NCBI GenBank assembly: GCA_025808875.1
Contig: CP075528.1
Coordinates: 3,966,473 to 4,030,472, forward strand
Reading direction: 5' to 3'
From: Enhydrobacter sp.
GTDB lineage: Bacteria; Pseudomonadota; Alphaproteobacteria; Reyranellales; Reyranellaceae
DNA length: 64,000 nucleotides
This document shows, piece after piece, positions 44,048 through 51,913 of the stretch. The translations under genes and the position numbers were made by a program. Numbering within the stretch: the first letter of the stretch is position 1; each line of letters opens with the position of its first letter. The notes under the pieces were generated by a model. It saw only the letters and a list, made by a program, of their open reading frames with translations, searched no databases and was not told where the DNA came from.

Positions 44048-44617
44048 ATGTCCGATTCCATCAAATTGGTCGCGTTCTGCGGCAGCCTGCGCAAGGCATC
44101 GTTCAACCGCATGGCGCTGGCGGCCTTCAAGGAGCGACTGCCCCCCGGCGTGTCGCTGAGCACGATCGAGATCGGCGAGTGGCCGCTCTACGACGCCGAC
44201 CTGCAGGCGCAGGGCTTCCCCCCGCCGATCCAGATGGCGCAAAAGACCATGCTCGAGGCGGACGGCATCGTTTTGGTCAGCCCGGAATACAACTACGGCA
44301 TCTCAGGCGTCCTCAAGAACGCCATCGACTGGCTGTCGCGCACGACACCGCAGCCCTTTGCCGCCCGGCCGATCGCCCTGTTCGGCGCCTCGATGGGCGT
44401 TCTCGGCACGGCTCGCGCCCAGTATCAGCTGCGCCAGACCCTGGTCTTCCTCGACGGCCGGCCGGTCAACAAGCCGGAAGTGATGATCGCCCAGGCGCAG
44501 AACAAGTTCGCCGACGGCAAGCTGACCGATGAAACGACCGGCAAGCTGCTGGGCGATCTCGGCGCAGCGCTGACGCTCGCTGTGCGGCGGGCGAGGACGG
44601 CAGCGACCGTGACCTGA
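44048..44617 (+). CDS. NADPH-dependent FMN reductase (ChrR/flavodoxin-like)
   Basis: The 189-residue flavodoxin-fold enzyme has the FMN-phosphate loop GSLRKASFNR at residues 13-22, and SPEYNYGISGVLKNAIDWLSR, the second FMN-binding segment of the NADPH-dependent FMN reductase/ChrR family. It reduces quinones, chromate or flavins with NAD(P)H. The ATG at 44048 is chosen as the family N-terminus (SDSIKLVAFCGSLR); an earlier start at 43967 would add 27 unlike residues. It converges with the c-type cytochrome gene with no gap to spare. Confidence 0.92.
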   Translation: MSDSIKLVAFCGSLRKASFNRMALAAFKERLPPGVSLSTIEIGEWPLYDADLQAQGFPPPIQMAQKTMLEADGIVLVSPEYNYGISGVLKNAIDWLSRTTPQPFAARPIALFGASMGVLGTARAQYQLRQTLVFLDGRPVNKPEVMIAQAQNKFADGKLTDETTGKLLGDLGAALTLAVRRARTAATVT

Positions 44618-44618
44618 G

Positions 44619-44927
44619 CTATCTCGGTCTCAGGCTCAGAATGTAGGCGATCAGGTCGTTCTGTTCGCCGGCGCCCAGCGAGAAGTCGGGCATACGGCCA
44701 TGCGCGGCGGTCATGAAGCCGCGCAGACGGCCGTCGGTGGTCGACGGATCTGCCGCGATCGCGGGGAATGTCGGCAGGCCGTCGGCGGCACCTCTCGCGG
44801 CGGCGCGATCGACGACATGACAGGCCGCGCACCAGCGCTGGGCGAGCAAGCGGCCACGATCGACGTCCTGGGCCACGGCGGCGGATGCCGAGAGCAAGAC
44901 GAACAGAGAAGCCATACCGCGGATCAT
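44619..44927 (-). CDS. Small c-type cytochrome
   Basis: The 102-residue product has a signal peptide (residues 1-19) and one heme-attachment motif CAACH at 33-37. The likely distal Met ligand is in AAHGRMPDFSL, and the C-terminal DLIAYILSLRPR is typical of class I cytochromes. It is a periplasmic electron carrier or subunit. It converges with the FMN reductase gene (1-bp gap). Confidence 0.9.
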   Translation of the reverse strand: MIRGMASLFVLLSASAAVAQDVDRGRLLAQRWCAACHVVDRAAARGAADGLPTFPAIAADPSTTDGRLRGFMTAAHGRMPDFSLGAGEQNDLIAYILSLRPR

Positions 44928-45085
44928 GCGAACAATCTGGACCGGCGATACCCGATGCCGCCTTGATCCAGATTAAGGATTTGCCGCGGGAGGGTTCGGC
45001 CGGAGCGATGGAGGCGGCGCCATGCTCACGCTTCGGCGCACGCCGAAGGACGCGACGCGACCGCCATGCTAGTCCCTGCCGACCC

Positions 45086-46312
45086 ATGGCGTCCAAACTG
45101 CCGTTGCTCCTGCTGCTGATCGCGGTGACCTGCCTCAGTCAGTTCTATCGCGTCTCCAACAGCGTCATCGCGCCCGAGCTCACACGGGATCTCGACCTGA
45201 CCGCACGCCAGCTGGGCTGGGCGGGCAGTGCGTTCTTCTTCGCGCTGTTCGCCCTGCAGATTCCGGTCGGCATGTGGTTCGATCGCTTCGGTGCCCGCCG
45301 TACCGTGGCGGTGCTGTCGCTGCTGGCGGCGGGCGGGGCAGTCTGGATCGCCTCGGCGTCGGACGCCGAGGACTTGATCCTCGGCCGCACGCTCGTCGGG
45401 CTGGGCTGCGCAGCGTCCTTCATGTCGGTGGTTTTCCTGTGCTCGCGCTGGTTCGAGCCTGCACGACTGGCCACGGCGCTTTCCTGGGTTTTCGCGGCTT
45501 CGAACCTGGGGACACTGGCCGCGGCGACGCCACTGGCCTGGGTCGCGGTGACCGTGGGATGGCGCGCGGGATTCTTCGGACTGGCTGCTGTCACGGTCGT
45601 CGTCGCGTTGCTTTTCCATGCCGTCGTTCGCGACCGGCCGCCGCATCTGCGCATCGCGGCGATGCGTCAGGAGCCGCTCGTCGAGATCTTTCGTGGCCTA
45701 TGGCAGGTCTGGCGAACGCCGGGCTTGTTCCCCGTGCTGTCGATGCACTTCTTCGCCTACGCGACCATGCTGACCGTGCTCGGAGTCTGGGGTGGGCCCT
45801 ATCTCCACGACGTGCATGGCCTCGATGGCGTCCAACGCGGCAACGTGTTGCTGGCGATGGGCGCCGCCCAGATCCTGGGCATTCTGGCCTACGGTCCCAT
45901 GGATCGCGTGTTCGGCTCGCGCAAGAAGGTCGTCCTGGTGGGCGCCGTCGTTTCGCTCGTCCTGCTGCTCTCGATGGCCCTGCTGGCGCGGCCGCCGTTG
46001 TGGATCATCGTTCCACTGCTGGTCGCCTTCTGCTTCTTCTGCGCCTTCGGCACCGTGATCGTGGCGCAGGGTCGCGCCCTGTTCCCCGATCATCTCGCCG
46101 GCCGCGGCGTCACCACGGTGAACATGGCCCAATGCCTCGGCCTGACCGTCCTGCCGGCCGGTTCGGGCTACATCGTCGAGGCGTTCGGCGCCACTGATCT
46201 CGCCTATCGCTGGCTGTTCGCGGCTCTCGCCGCGGGCCTCGTCCTCGGCTCGCTGGCCTACCTTCGCGCACGTGATGGCTCTATTGCGTCGCCTTCCGCA
46301 GATAGGCGATGA
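45086..46312 (+). CDS. MFS transporter
   Basis: The 408-residue protein has twelve predicted helices. Helix 1 reads LPLLLLLIAVTCLSQFYRVSNSVIAPELTRDL. The loop 2-3 motif MWFDRFGARRTVAVL and its half-repeat (GPMDRVFGSRKKVVLVGAVV) are present. It looks like an organic-anion or sugar-acid type importer, but the substrate is unknown. The ATG at 45086 gives the correct helix-1 N-terminus. Its end overlaps by 32 bp the end of the converging cytochrome gene at 46281-46664. Confidence 0.88.
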   Translation: MASKLPLLLLLIAVTCLSQFYRVSNSVIAPELTRDLDLTARQLGWAGSAFFFALFALQIPVGMWFDRFGARRTVAVLSLLAAGGAVWIASASDAEDLILGRTLVGLGCAASFMSVVFLCSRWFEPARLATALSWVFAASNLGTLAAATPLAWVAVTVGWRAGFFGLAAVTVVVALLFHAVVRDRPPHLRIAAMRQEPLVEIFRGLWQVWRTPGLFPVLSMHFFAYATMLTVLGVWGGPYLHDVHGLDGVQRGNVLLAMGAAQILGILAYGPMDRVFGSRKKVVLVGAVVSLVLLLSMALLARPPLWIIVPLLVAFCFFCAFGTVIVAQGRALFPDHLAGRGVTTVNMAQCLGLTVLPAGSGYIVEAFGATDLAYRWLFAALAAGLVLGSLAYLRARDGSIASPSADRR

Positions 46313-46664
46313 CGTCGCCGAGCTGGGCCTGCTGCCTCATCCCAGGATAGACCATCCTGGTGTCCGGCACCCGGCCCGCCGGGTCCCTGAGGTACTCCGC
46401 CAGAGTTGCATCATCCCAGACGATGCCGGACTTCCTGATGGCATCGGACGACTCGAAACCCTCGGTCTCGCCGGCCTTGCGGCCGAACAGGCCATGCAGG
46501 TTCGGCCCGACGGAGGTTGAGCCGTTCTTCTCGACGCTGTGGCAGGCCTTGCATTGCTGGTTGAAGAGGCGCTCGCCCCGCGCGGCATTTCCGGACTGCG
46601 CCGACACCGCCATCGGGACCATCGCGAGGGCGGCGGCGACAGCTACGAGAATCGACCTGCTCAT
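46281..46664 (-). CDS. Cytochrome c (class I, c2/c552-like)
   Basis: The 127-residue product has a signal peptide (to about residue 23, VSAQS), a heme motif CKACH at 38-42, and the class I fold landmarks VGPNLHGLFGRKAGETEGF. Met ligands lie in the TRMVYPGM region, and it ends GDVIAYLRKATQ. It resembles small soluble cytochrome c2/c550 carriers. It follows the DUF35 gene with a 4-bp overlap, and the thiolase gene, on the same strand, so it may accept electrons in the same pathway. Confidence 0.92.
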   Translation of the reverse strand: MSRSILVAVAAALAMVPMAVSAQSGNAARGERLFNQQCKACHSVEKNGSTSVGPNLHGLFGRKAGETEGFESSDAIRKSGIVWDDATLAEYLRDPAGRVPDTRMVYPGMRQQAQLGDVIAYLRKATQ

Positions 46665-47095
46665 CCACCCTGATCAGCAACGAAATACGGCAAGGTGATG
46701 TCCTTGCCCACCGGCTCGAAAGCCAGGCGGAGGCGCCGGCCGATCTCGAGGTCGCCCTCCGCGACGTTACGCAGCGGGGCGTTGATGCGAACTCCCGCGT
46801 CCATGTCCACCAGAGCCACGATATAGGGCGTCGCCTGCTTGAAGAAAAAGTCGAAGGGATGGTGGCAGACCGTCCAAGCATGCACCTTGCCGCCGAGAGG
46901 CGCCTCCTTGAACGCGCTCTCCATCGAGAAGCAGTGAGGGCAGACCGGACGAGGATAGTGGCGGACCTTGCCGCACGCCGCGCAATGTTGAAGCATCAGT
47001 CTGTGCTCGCGCAGGCCGTCCCAGTAGGGCCGGCTCTCGCGCGTCGGCGTCGGCAATGGCCGCTCGGGTGCCGGAGGAGCTGTGGTCGTACTCAT
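46661..47095 (-). CDS. DUF35 (ChsH2-type) zinc-ribbon OB-fold protein
   Basis: The 144-residue product has the DUF35 layout. An N-terminal helix (RPYWDGLREHRLMLQHC) leads to a zinc ribbon with Cys38, Cys41, Cys52 and Cys55 (CAACGKVRHYPRPVCPHC). An OB fold of about 80 residues follows, with GKVHAWTVCHHPF. Such proteins are partners of Ltp2-type aldolases or thiolases. The 4-bp overlaps with both the thiolase gene upstream and the cytochrome gene downstream indicate a tightly coupled unit. It probably binds the acyl-CoA or stabilises the thiolase. Confidence 0.93.
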   Translation of the reverse strand: MSTTTAPPAPERPLPTPTRESRPYWDGLREHRLMLQHCAACGKVRHYPRPVCPHCFSMESAFKEAPLGGKVHAWTVCHHPFDFFFKQATPYIVALVDMDAGVRINAPLRNVAEGDLEIGRRLRLAFEPVGKDITLPYFVADQGG

Positions 47096-48258
47096 GCCGC
47101 CCTCCGCATGATGGCGAGCGACCCGTCACCCATGTCGCCATAGCCGGTGACGAGGCCCATCTCGGCGTCCTCGATCTGCGCCTTGCCAGCCGCGCCACGC
47201 AGCTGGCGCACCAGCTCGATGACGTGATTGAGGCCGACGACATGGCCCTGGCTCAACAACCCGCCATGGGTATTGATCGGCAGTTCGCCGCCCAACCCGA
47301 TGCGACCGTCCATGACGAAAGGTCCTCCTTCACCCGTCTTGCAGAAGCCCAGTATCTCGAGTTGGCGCAGCACGGTGAAGGTGAAGCAGTCGTAGATCTC
47401 GGCGACATCCATGTCCTTTGGCCCGACGCCCGCCATCGGAAAGGCGCGCGCCGCCGCCTTTACAAGCCCGAATTCCAGCAGATCCGGGCGCTGCGCGATC
47501 GACGCCGGCGACTCGGGGTGGCCCTCGGCGACACCCATGATTGTCACCAATGGCTGCTTGAGCGACCGCGCGGTGTCGGCGGCGCTCACGATCACCGCCG
47601 CACCGCCGTCGCTCTCCAGGCTACAGTCGAACAGACGAAACGGATCGGAGATCATGCGCGAAGCATGATGCTCTTCGACGCTAAGTGGCTTGTTCATCAC
47701 CACATTGCCGTTGAGAATCGCGTGTCGGCGCATGGTGACGGCGACCTCGGCGAAGTGACGCGGGGTCGTGCCGTAGAGTTCCATGTGGCGCCGTGCGCCC
47801 TGGGCGTAGAGCTGGGCCGGCGCGAACATGCCGATCGGCGCTTCGAATTCCGCTGCGAGAGCAAACTGCGGAAACTGCTGCAAGCGCGTCGACACGCGCG
47901 CGCCCGAGTAGCCCGTTCGGCCGACGGCGATCAGCACGTTCTTGCAAACTCCGGTCGCCACCGCCATCGCCGCCATTTGCAGTGCTGCCACGCAGGTTGC
48001 ACCGCCCATCGGCACGAAGGCCGACAACGTGAGGTCGGGCAGGCCGAGGTTGGCGATGAAGTCCTCGGCGATCCCCCCACCCGGGAAGTAGGGAACGACA
48101 CCGTCGATGTCACGCGGACTGAGGCCGGCGTCTGCGATCGCAGCCAGGCTCGCTTCGAGCTGCAGCGCCAATGCGCTCTTGGACGTACCGCGCGTGTATG
48201 CGGTCTCGCCGATGCCGCTTACGGCCGCCTTGTCGCGAAGCGGGTGCGTCATGTTCAC
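47092..48258 (-). CDS. Thiolase-family protein, Ltp2/SCP2-like
   Basis: The 388-residue product has the thiolase fold but in the SCP2/Ltp2 branch. GGATCVAALQMAAMAVATG places a Cys (Cys89) where thiolases have the nucleophile. The motifs IYDCFTFTVLRQLE and THGGLLSQGHVVG are those of Ltp2-like and lipid-transfer thiolases. In the Ltp2 aldolases the chemistry is a retro-aldol cleavage of a steroid-like CoA ester, with a DUF35 partner as here. Which activity this protein has cannot be told. A start six bases downstream (48252) is possible. It is divergent from the amidase gene. Confidence 0.88.
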   Translation of the reverse strand: MNMTHPLRDKAAVSGIGETAYTRGTSKSALALQLEASLAAIADAGLSPRDIDGVVPYFPGGGIAEDFIANLGLPDLTLSAFVPMGGATCVAALQMAAMAVATGVCKNVLIAVGRTGYSGARVSTRLQQFPQFALAAEFEAPIGMFAPAQLYAQGARRHMELYGTTPRHFAEVAVTMRRHAILNGNVVMNKPLSVEEHHASRMISDPFRLFDCSLESDGGAAVIVSAADTARSLKQPLVTIMGVAEGHPESPASIAQRPDLLEFGLVKAAARAFPMAGVGPKDMDVAEIYDCFTFTVLRQLEILGFCKTGEGGPFVMDGRIGLGGELPINTHGGLLSQGHVVGLNHVIELVRQLRGAAGKAQIEDAEMGLVTGYGDMGDGSLAIMRRAA

Positions 48259-48311
48259 TTTCCTCCGGTCGCCATCGTGCCCTAAGCTCCGTCATCCGCG
48301 AAGGGGGATTG

Positions 48312-49835
48312 ATGTCCAGGAAAGAATTGGTCGCGTTGTCGGCCGTCGAACTGCGCCGCCGGATCGGCACCAAGGAGATTTCGCCGGTCGAACTGCTCGA
48401 GGCATGCCTCGAGCGCATCGAGGAAGTGAACCCGGCGGTCAACGCCGTGACGGCGATGTGCGTGGCGCGTGCGCGCAAGGAAGCGAAGGCGGCGGAAGCC
48501 GCGGTGCGGCGCGGTGAGGAGCTGCCGCTGCTGCACGGCCTGCCGGCCGGCATCAAGGACCTCGAAGAGACCAAGGACCTGCTGACCACGTACGGCTCGC
48601 CGCTCTATCGCGACTTCGTACCGGGCCGGGACAACGTCATGGTTGCGCGCGTCCGCGCCGCGGGCGCCATCATCGTCGGCAAGACCAATGTGCCCGAGTT
48701 CGGCGCCGGATCGAACAGCCGCAATCCGGTGTGGGGCGCGACCGGCAACCCCTTCAATCCGATGCTCAATCCCGGCGGTTCGTCGGGCGGATCGGCGGCG
48801 GCTCTCGCCACCGACATGCTGCCGGTCTGCACCGGTTCCGACACCGGCGGCAGCCTGCGCAATCCGGCAGCGTTCTGCGGCATCGTCGGCTTCCGTCCCT
48901 CGCCCGGCATGGTCGCCGTCGAGCGACGGGCCATGGGCTGGACGCCGATCTCGGTACTGGGCCCGATGGGCCGCTCGGTCGCCGATCTTTGCCTGTTGTA
49001 CGCGACCCAGATTGGCCAACACGACCAGGATCCCCTCTCCTTCCCGATCGACGGCATCTCGTTCGCCGAACCCTGGCCGGTCGACCTGGGCAGCCTGCGC
49101 GTGGCCTACACCGAGGATTTCGGCGGTGCGCCCGTGGAGAAGGCGATCCGTTCCACCTTCCGCGGCAAGATCAAGGCCATGAAGCATCTCTTTCGCCGCT
49201 TCGACAAGATCGAGGTGGACTACGGCGAGGCGGATCGTTGCTTCGACGTGGTGCGTGCCGTCAGCTTCCTGTCGCGCTACCATGACGCCTACACCAGGAA
49301 TCGCAGGATGCTCGGCCCTAACATCGTGGCCAACTACGAAATTGGCGCCAAACTATCGCTCGCCGACTTCGCCTGGGCGCACGGCGAGCAGACACGTCTC
49401 TTCCGCAAGTTCCAGGACATATACAAGGACTACGATCTGGTGATCGGGCCGACTGTCGGCTTCACGCCGTTTCCGTGGAAGCAGCTCTACATCGACGAAA
49501 TGGACGGCAAGAAGTTGCGCAACTACTACCACTGGATGGCGACCAAGTACTTCGTCACCTTGGTCTCCAACCCTGCGGTCTCGCTGCCCTGTGGCGTCGA
49601 TCACAAGAAGATGCCGTTCGGCCTGCAGGTGATCGGCCGTTTCCGGGGTGACGGCGAGGTGCTGGGTGCGGCACACGCCATGGAGCAGGCCTTCAAGGGC
49701 ATTCCAAGCCTGGCGCGACCGCTGCCCAGCATCGCCAAGCTCCGCAAGCCCGTGCCAGCGCTGAAATCCATCGTGACCCACCCGCCGAAGCTGAACGCCA
49801 AGCCGACCAAAGGTCCGGCGCCGGGGGCGCTCTAG
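48312..49835 (+). CDS. Amidase-signature hydrolase
   Basis: The 507-residue protein is an amidase-signature enzyme with the Ser-cisSer-Lys triad in place: Lys82 in AGIKDLEETKD, cis-Ser157 in NPGGSSGGSAAALA and Ser181 in GSDTGGSLRNPAAF. It hydrolyses amides of small carboxylic acids or amino-acid-type substrates. The exact one is unknown. The ATG at 48312 is set by GGGGGA 4 bp upstream; the frame is open into the divergent thiolase. A TTC38-like gene starts 2 bp after the stop. Confidence 0.93.
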   Translation: MSRKELVALSAVELRRRIGTKEISPVELLEACLERIEEVNPAVNAVTAMCVARARKEAKAAEAAVRRGEELPLLHGLPAGIKDLEETKDLLTTYGSPLYRDFVPGRDNVMVARVRAAGAIIVGKTNVPEFGAGSNSRNPVWGATGNPFNPMLNPGGSSGGSAAALATDMLPVCTGSDTGGSLRNPAAFCGIVGFRPSPGMVAVERRAMGWTPISVLGPMGRSVADLCLLYATQIGQHDQDPLSFPIDGISFAEPWPVDLGSLRVAYTEDFGGAPVEKAIRSTFRGKIKAMKHLFRRFDKIEVDYGEADRCFDVVRAVSFLSRYHDAYTRNRRMLGPNIVANYEIGAKLSLADFAWAHGEQTRLFRKFQDIYKDYDLVIGPTVGFTPFPWKQLYIDEMDGKKLRNYYHWMATKYFVTLVSNPAVSLPCGVDHKKMPFGLQVIGRFRGDGEVLGAAHAMEQAFKGIPSLARPLPSIAKLRKPVPALKSIVTHPPKLNAKPTKGPAPGAL

Positions 49836-49837
49836 GA

Positions 49838-51196
49838 GTGGCGACCAAGCACCAGGATCTGCACGGCCTCACGCTATCGACCGATTCGGAGGAGGCCGCG
49901 GCGGCATTCGACCGCGCGACGACGTCGTACCTGAAGTACCGCACCGATGCCGGCCGCCAGCTTGGCGGGGCGCTGAAGGCCGACCCCGACTTCGCGCTGG
50001 CCCATGTGCTGCGCGGCTACTTCAACATGCTGGCCTACAACCAGGCGAACGTCGCGGGTGCCCAGGAGTCCCTTGCCGAAGCGCGCAAGCGGGCCAAGCG
50101 CACCACGACGCGCGAGGCCGCCCACATCGAGGCGCTCGCCACGTGGGTCGAGGGCGACCTCGATCGCATGCTCGACGTGTGGGAAGGCATCTTCGCCGAG
50201 CATCCGCACGACGTGCTGGCCTTCCGCCTGCACCACTTCAACGCCTTCTGGCTCGGCCGGCCCGAGGAGATGCAGGTCGAGGTCGAGCGCGTGTTCCCGC
50301 ATTGGCGCAGCGACCAGCCGGGCTGGGGCATGGTGCTGTCGTGCCGCTGCTTCGCGCACGAGGAAGCCGGCAACTACACATTGGCCGAGGCCGCCGGCCG
50401 CCAGGCGATCGAGGTCGATCCCGGCGATCTGTGGGGCGCCCACGCCATCGCCCACGTGCTGGAGATGCAGGGTCGCCGCGGCGAGGGCATCGGCTGGCTG
50501 AAGAAGCTCGAGCCGCACTGGGAGGGCGCCAACAACCTCAAGCACCATCTCTACTGGCACCGCGCCATGTTCCATATCGAGCGGCGCGAGTTCCCCGAGG
50601 TGCTGGCGCTCTACGACAACGGCTTCCGCGACCTCAATTCGCCGCTCACGCAGGCGATGCCCGACATGTACATCGACGTGCAGAATGCCGCCTCCATGCT
50701 GTTCCGGCTGGAACGGCACGGTATCGATGTCGGCGACCGCTGGGTCGAGCTTGCCGACAAGGCCGAGGCGCGGGTTGGCGACTGCCTCTCGGGCTTCACC
50801 CTGCCGCACTGGATGATGGCGCTCGCCGCCACCGGCCGCTTCGAGGCGGCGGCCCGCATGCTCGACGCCATGCGCGCTTTCGGTCAAGGCAATGGCACAG
50901 TGCAGCGGCTTGTGGCGCGGGTGGCGCTGCCGATCTGCCAGGCCGTGCTGGCCCATCGCCAGGGCAAGCATGAGGCGGCGCTGGCCGTTCTGCGCCCGGT
51001 CATCAGCGAGATGTACTTGCTGGGCGGCAGCCACGCCCAGCAGGACGTCCTGGAGCAGCTCTTCCTCGACTGCGCGCTCAAGGCCGACAGCCCCGAGGAC
51101 GTGCGGCTGATGCTGGAGCGCGTCGCCGGCCGCCATCCGGTGCCGCCCGGCCGGCGCATCGGCTATGCCATGGCCGCCGACCGCTTTTCACACTGA
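49838..51196 (+). CDS. TTC38-like tetratricopeptide repeat protein
   Basis: The 452-residue product is a helical repeat protein close to the TTC38 family. ALKADPDFALAHVLRGYFNMLAY opens the domain. LATWVEGDLDRMLDVWEGIFAEHPHDVLAFRLHHFNAFWLGR and AIEVDPGDLWGAHAIAHVLEMQGRRGEGIGWLK mark successive helix pairs. ALPICQAVLAHRQGKHEAALAVLRPV closes it. The family has no established function. The start is a GTG only 2 bp past the amidase stop with AGGA adjacent, so translation depends on coupling to the amidase. No internal start would keep the first repeats. Confidence 0.85.
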   Translation: MATKHQDLHGLTLSTDSEEAAAAFDRATTSYLKYRTDAGRQLGGALKADPDFALAHVLRGYFNMLAYNQANVAGAQESLAEARKRAKRTTTREAAHIEALATWVEGDLDRMLDVWEGIFAEHPHDVLAFRLHHFNAFWLGRPEEMQVEVERVFPHWRSDQPGWGMVLSCRCFAHEEAGNYTLAEAAGRQAIEVDPGDLWGAHAIAHVLEMQGRRGEGIGWLKKLEPHWEGANNLKHHLYWHRAMFHIERREFPEVLALYDNGFRDLNSPLTQAMPDMYIDVQNAASMLFRLERHGIDVGDRWVELADKAEARVGDCLSGFTLPHWMMALAATGRFEAAARMLDAMRAFGQGNGTVQRLVARVALPICQAVLAHRQGKHEAALAVLRPVISEMYLLGGSHAQQDVLEQLFLDCALKADSPEDVRLMLERVAGRHPVPPGRRIGYAMAADRFSH

Positions 51197-51286
51197 CATA
51201 ACTTTACCTGACTGCCACCCTCCGGCCACCTTGCCCGCCGTATCCCTCTGTGACCCGCGTCTCGACCGCGGAGAACGGAGGTTCGG

Positions 51287-51493
51287 ATGCGCTACGGCAA
51301 ATGGATCTTGATGGCTTGCCTGCTCGCCGTGACCGCAGGCTGCATGCAGACCGCCGGCTACCCCTACGGCGGCTATCGCGGCGGCAACCAGTGGAACAGC
51401 GCGTCGCGTGACTACGACCGCGACGGCATCCCCAATCGATACGACAGGGACGCCAACGGCGACGGTGTGCCCGACCGCTACCAGCGTCGCTAG
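51287..51493 (+). CDS. Tiny lipoprotein with calcium-loop-like tail, copy 1
   Basis: The 68-residue product has a lipoprotein signal with lipobox TAGC and the lipidated Cys at 19. The mature part is a Gly/Tyr/Asn-rich segment (GYPYGGYRGGNQWNSASRD) followed by YDRDGIPNRYDRDANGDGVPDRYQRR. That tail has the D-x-D-G-x-x-x-x-x-D spacing of thrombospondin type 3 and other calcium-binding repeats. It is probably anchored to the inner leaflet of the outer membrane. A similar tail occurs in the next gene. A hairpin terminator follows. Confidence 0.7.
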   Translation: MRYGKWILMACLLAVTAGCMQTAGYPYGGYRGGNQWNSASRDYDRDGIPNRYDRDANGDGVPDRYQRR

Positions 51494-51515
51494 ACGCGAT
51501 GTCTCGATCAAACCG

Positions 51516-51540
51516 CAAAGGCGCCGCCCCGGCGCCTTTG
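51516..51540 (+). terminator. Hairpin terminator between the two lipoprotein genes
   Basis: A perfect 10-bp stem (CAAAGGCGCC with GGCGCCTTTG, 5-base loop) lies 23 bp after the stop of the first lipoprotein gene. No long T-run follows, but the stem itself ends in TTTG. Confidence 0.8.
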
Positions 51541-51595
51541 TCGGTCCCGTATCACCCTCAAGGCGCCCCGAAAACGATGTCCCTTGGAGGCAAAA

Positions 51596-51913
51596 ATGCT
51601 CAAGACGAGCGGATTCGCCGTGATGGCCGTCACCCTGGCAGCGGCCGGATGCGTACCTGCGATGGAGTCGGGCTACAGCCATGGTCCGGGCTACTACAAT
51701 TCCGGCTACCCAAGCGGCAGCTACTACAACAGCAGCTACTCGCGTCCACCCACCTACTACAGTTCGCCGACCTACTATTCCACGTACGCGCCACCACCGC
51801 GCGTGGTTACGCAGACGAGATACGTCCCGGTTCCGGCGCAACGAACCCATCATCACAAACGCTGGCGCGATCGTGACCGCGACGGCATCCCCGACCGCTG
51901 GGAACGCCGCTAG
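51596..51913 (+). CDS. Small lipoprotein with calcium-loop-like tail, copy 2
   Basis: The 105-residue product has a lipoprotein signal with lipidated Cys19 (LAAAGC). A strongly Tyr/Ser/Pro-rich, low-complexity region follows (SGYPSGSYYNSSYSRPP, repeated TYYS), and then a basic end KRWRDRDRDGIPDRWERR. The DRDGIPDRW end mirrors the DRDGIPNRY and NGDGVPDRY pair in the first copy. The start ATG at 51596 has GGAGG 5 bp upstream. Its stop overlaps the converging CoA-transferase gene by 4 bp. Confidence 0.72.
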   Translation: MLKTSGFAVMAVTLAAAGCVPAMESGYSHGPGYYNSGYPSGSYYNSSYSRPPTYYSSPTYYSTYAPPPRVVTQTRYVPVPAQRTHHHKRWRDRDRDGIPDRWERR

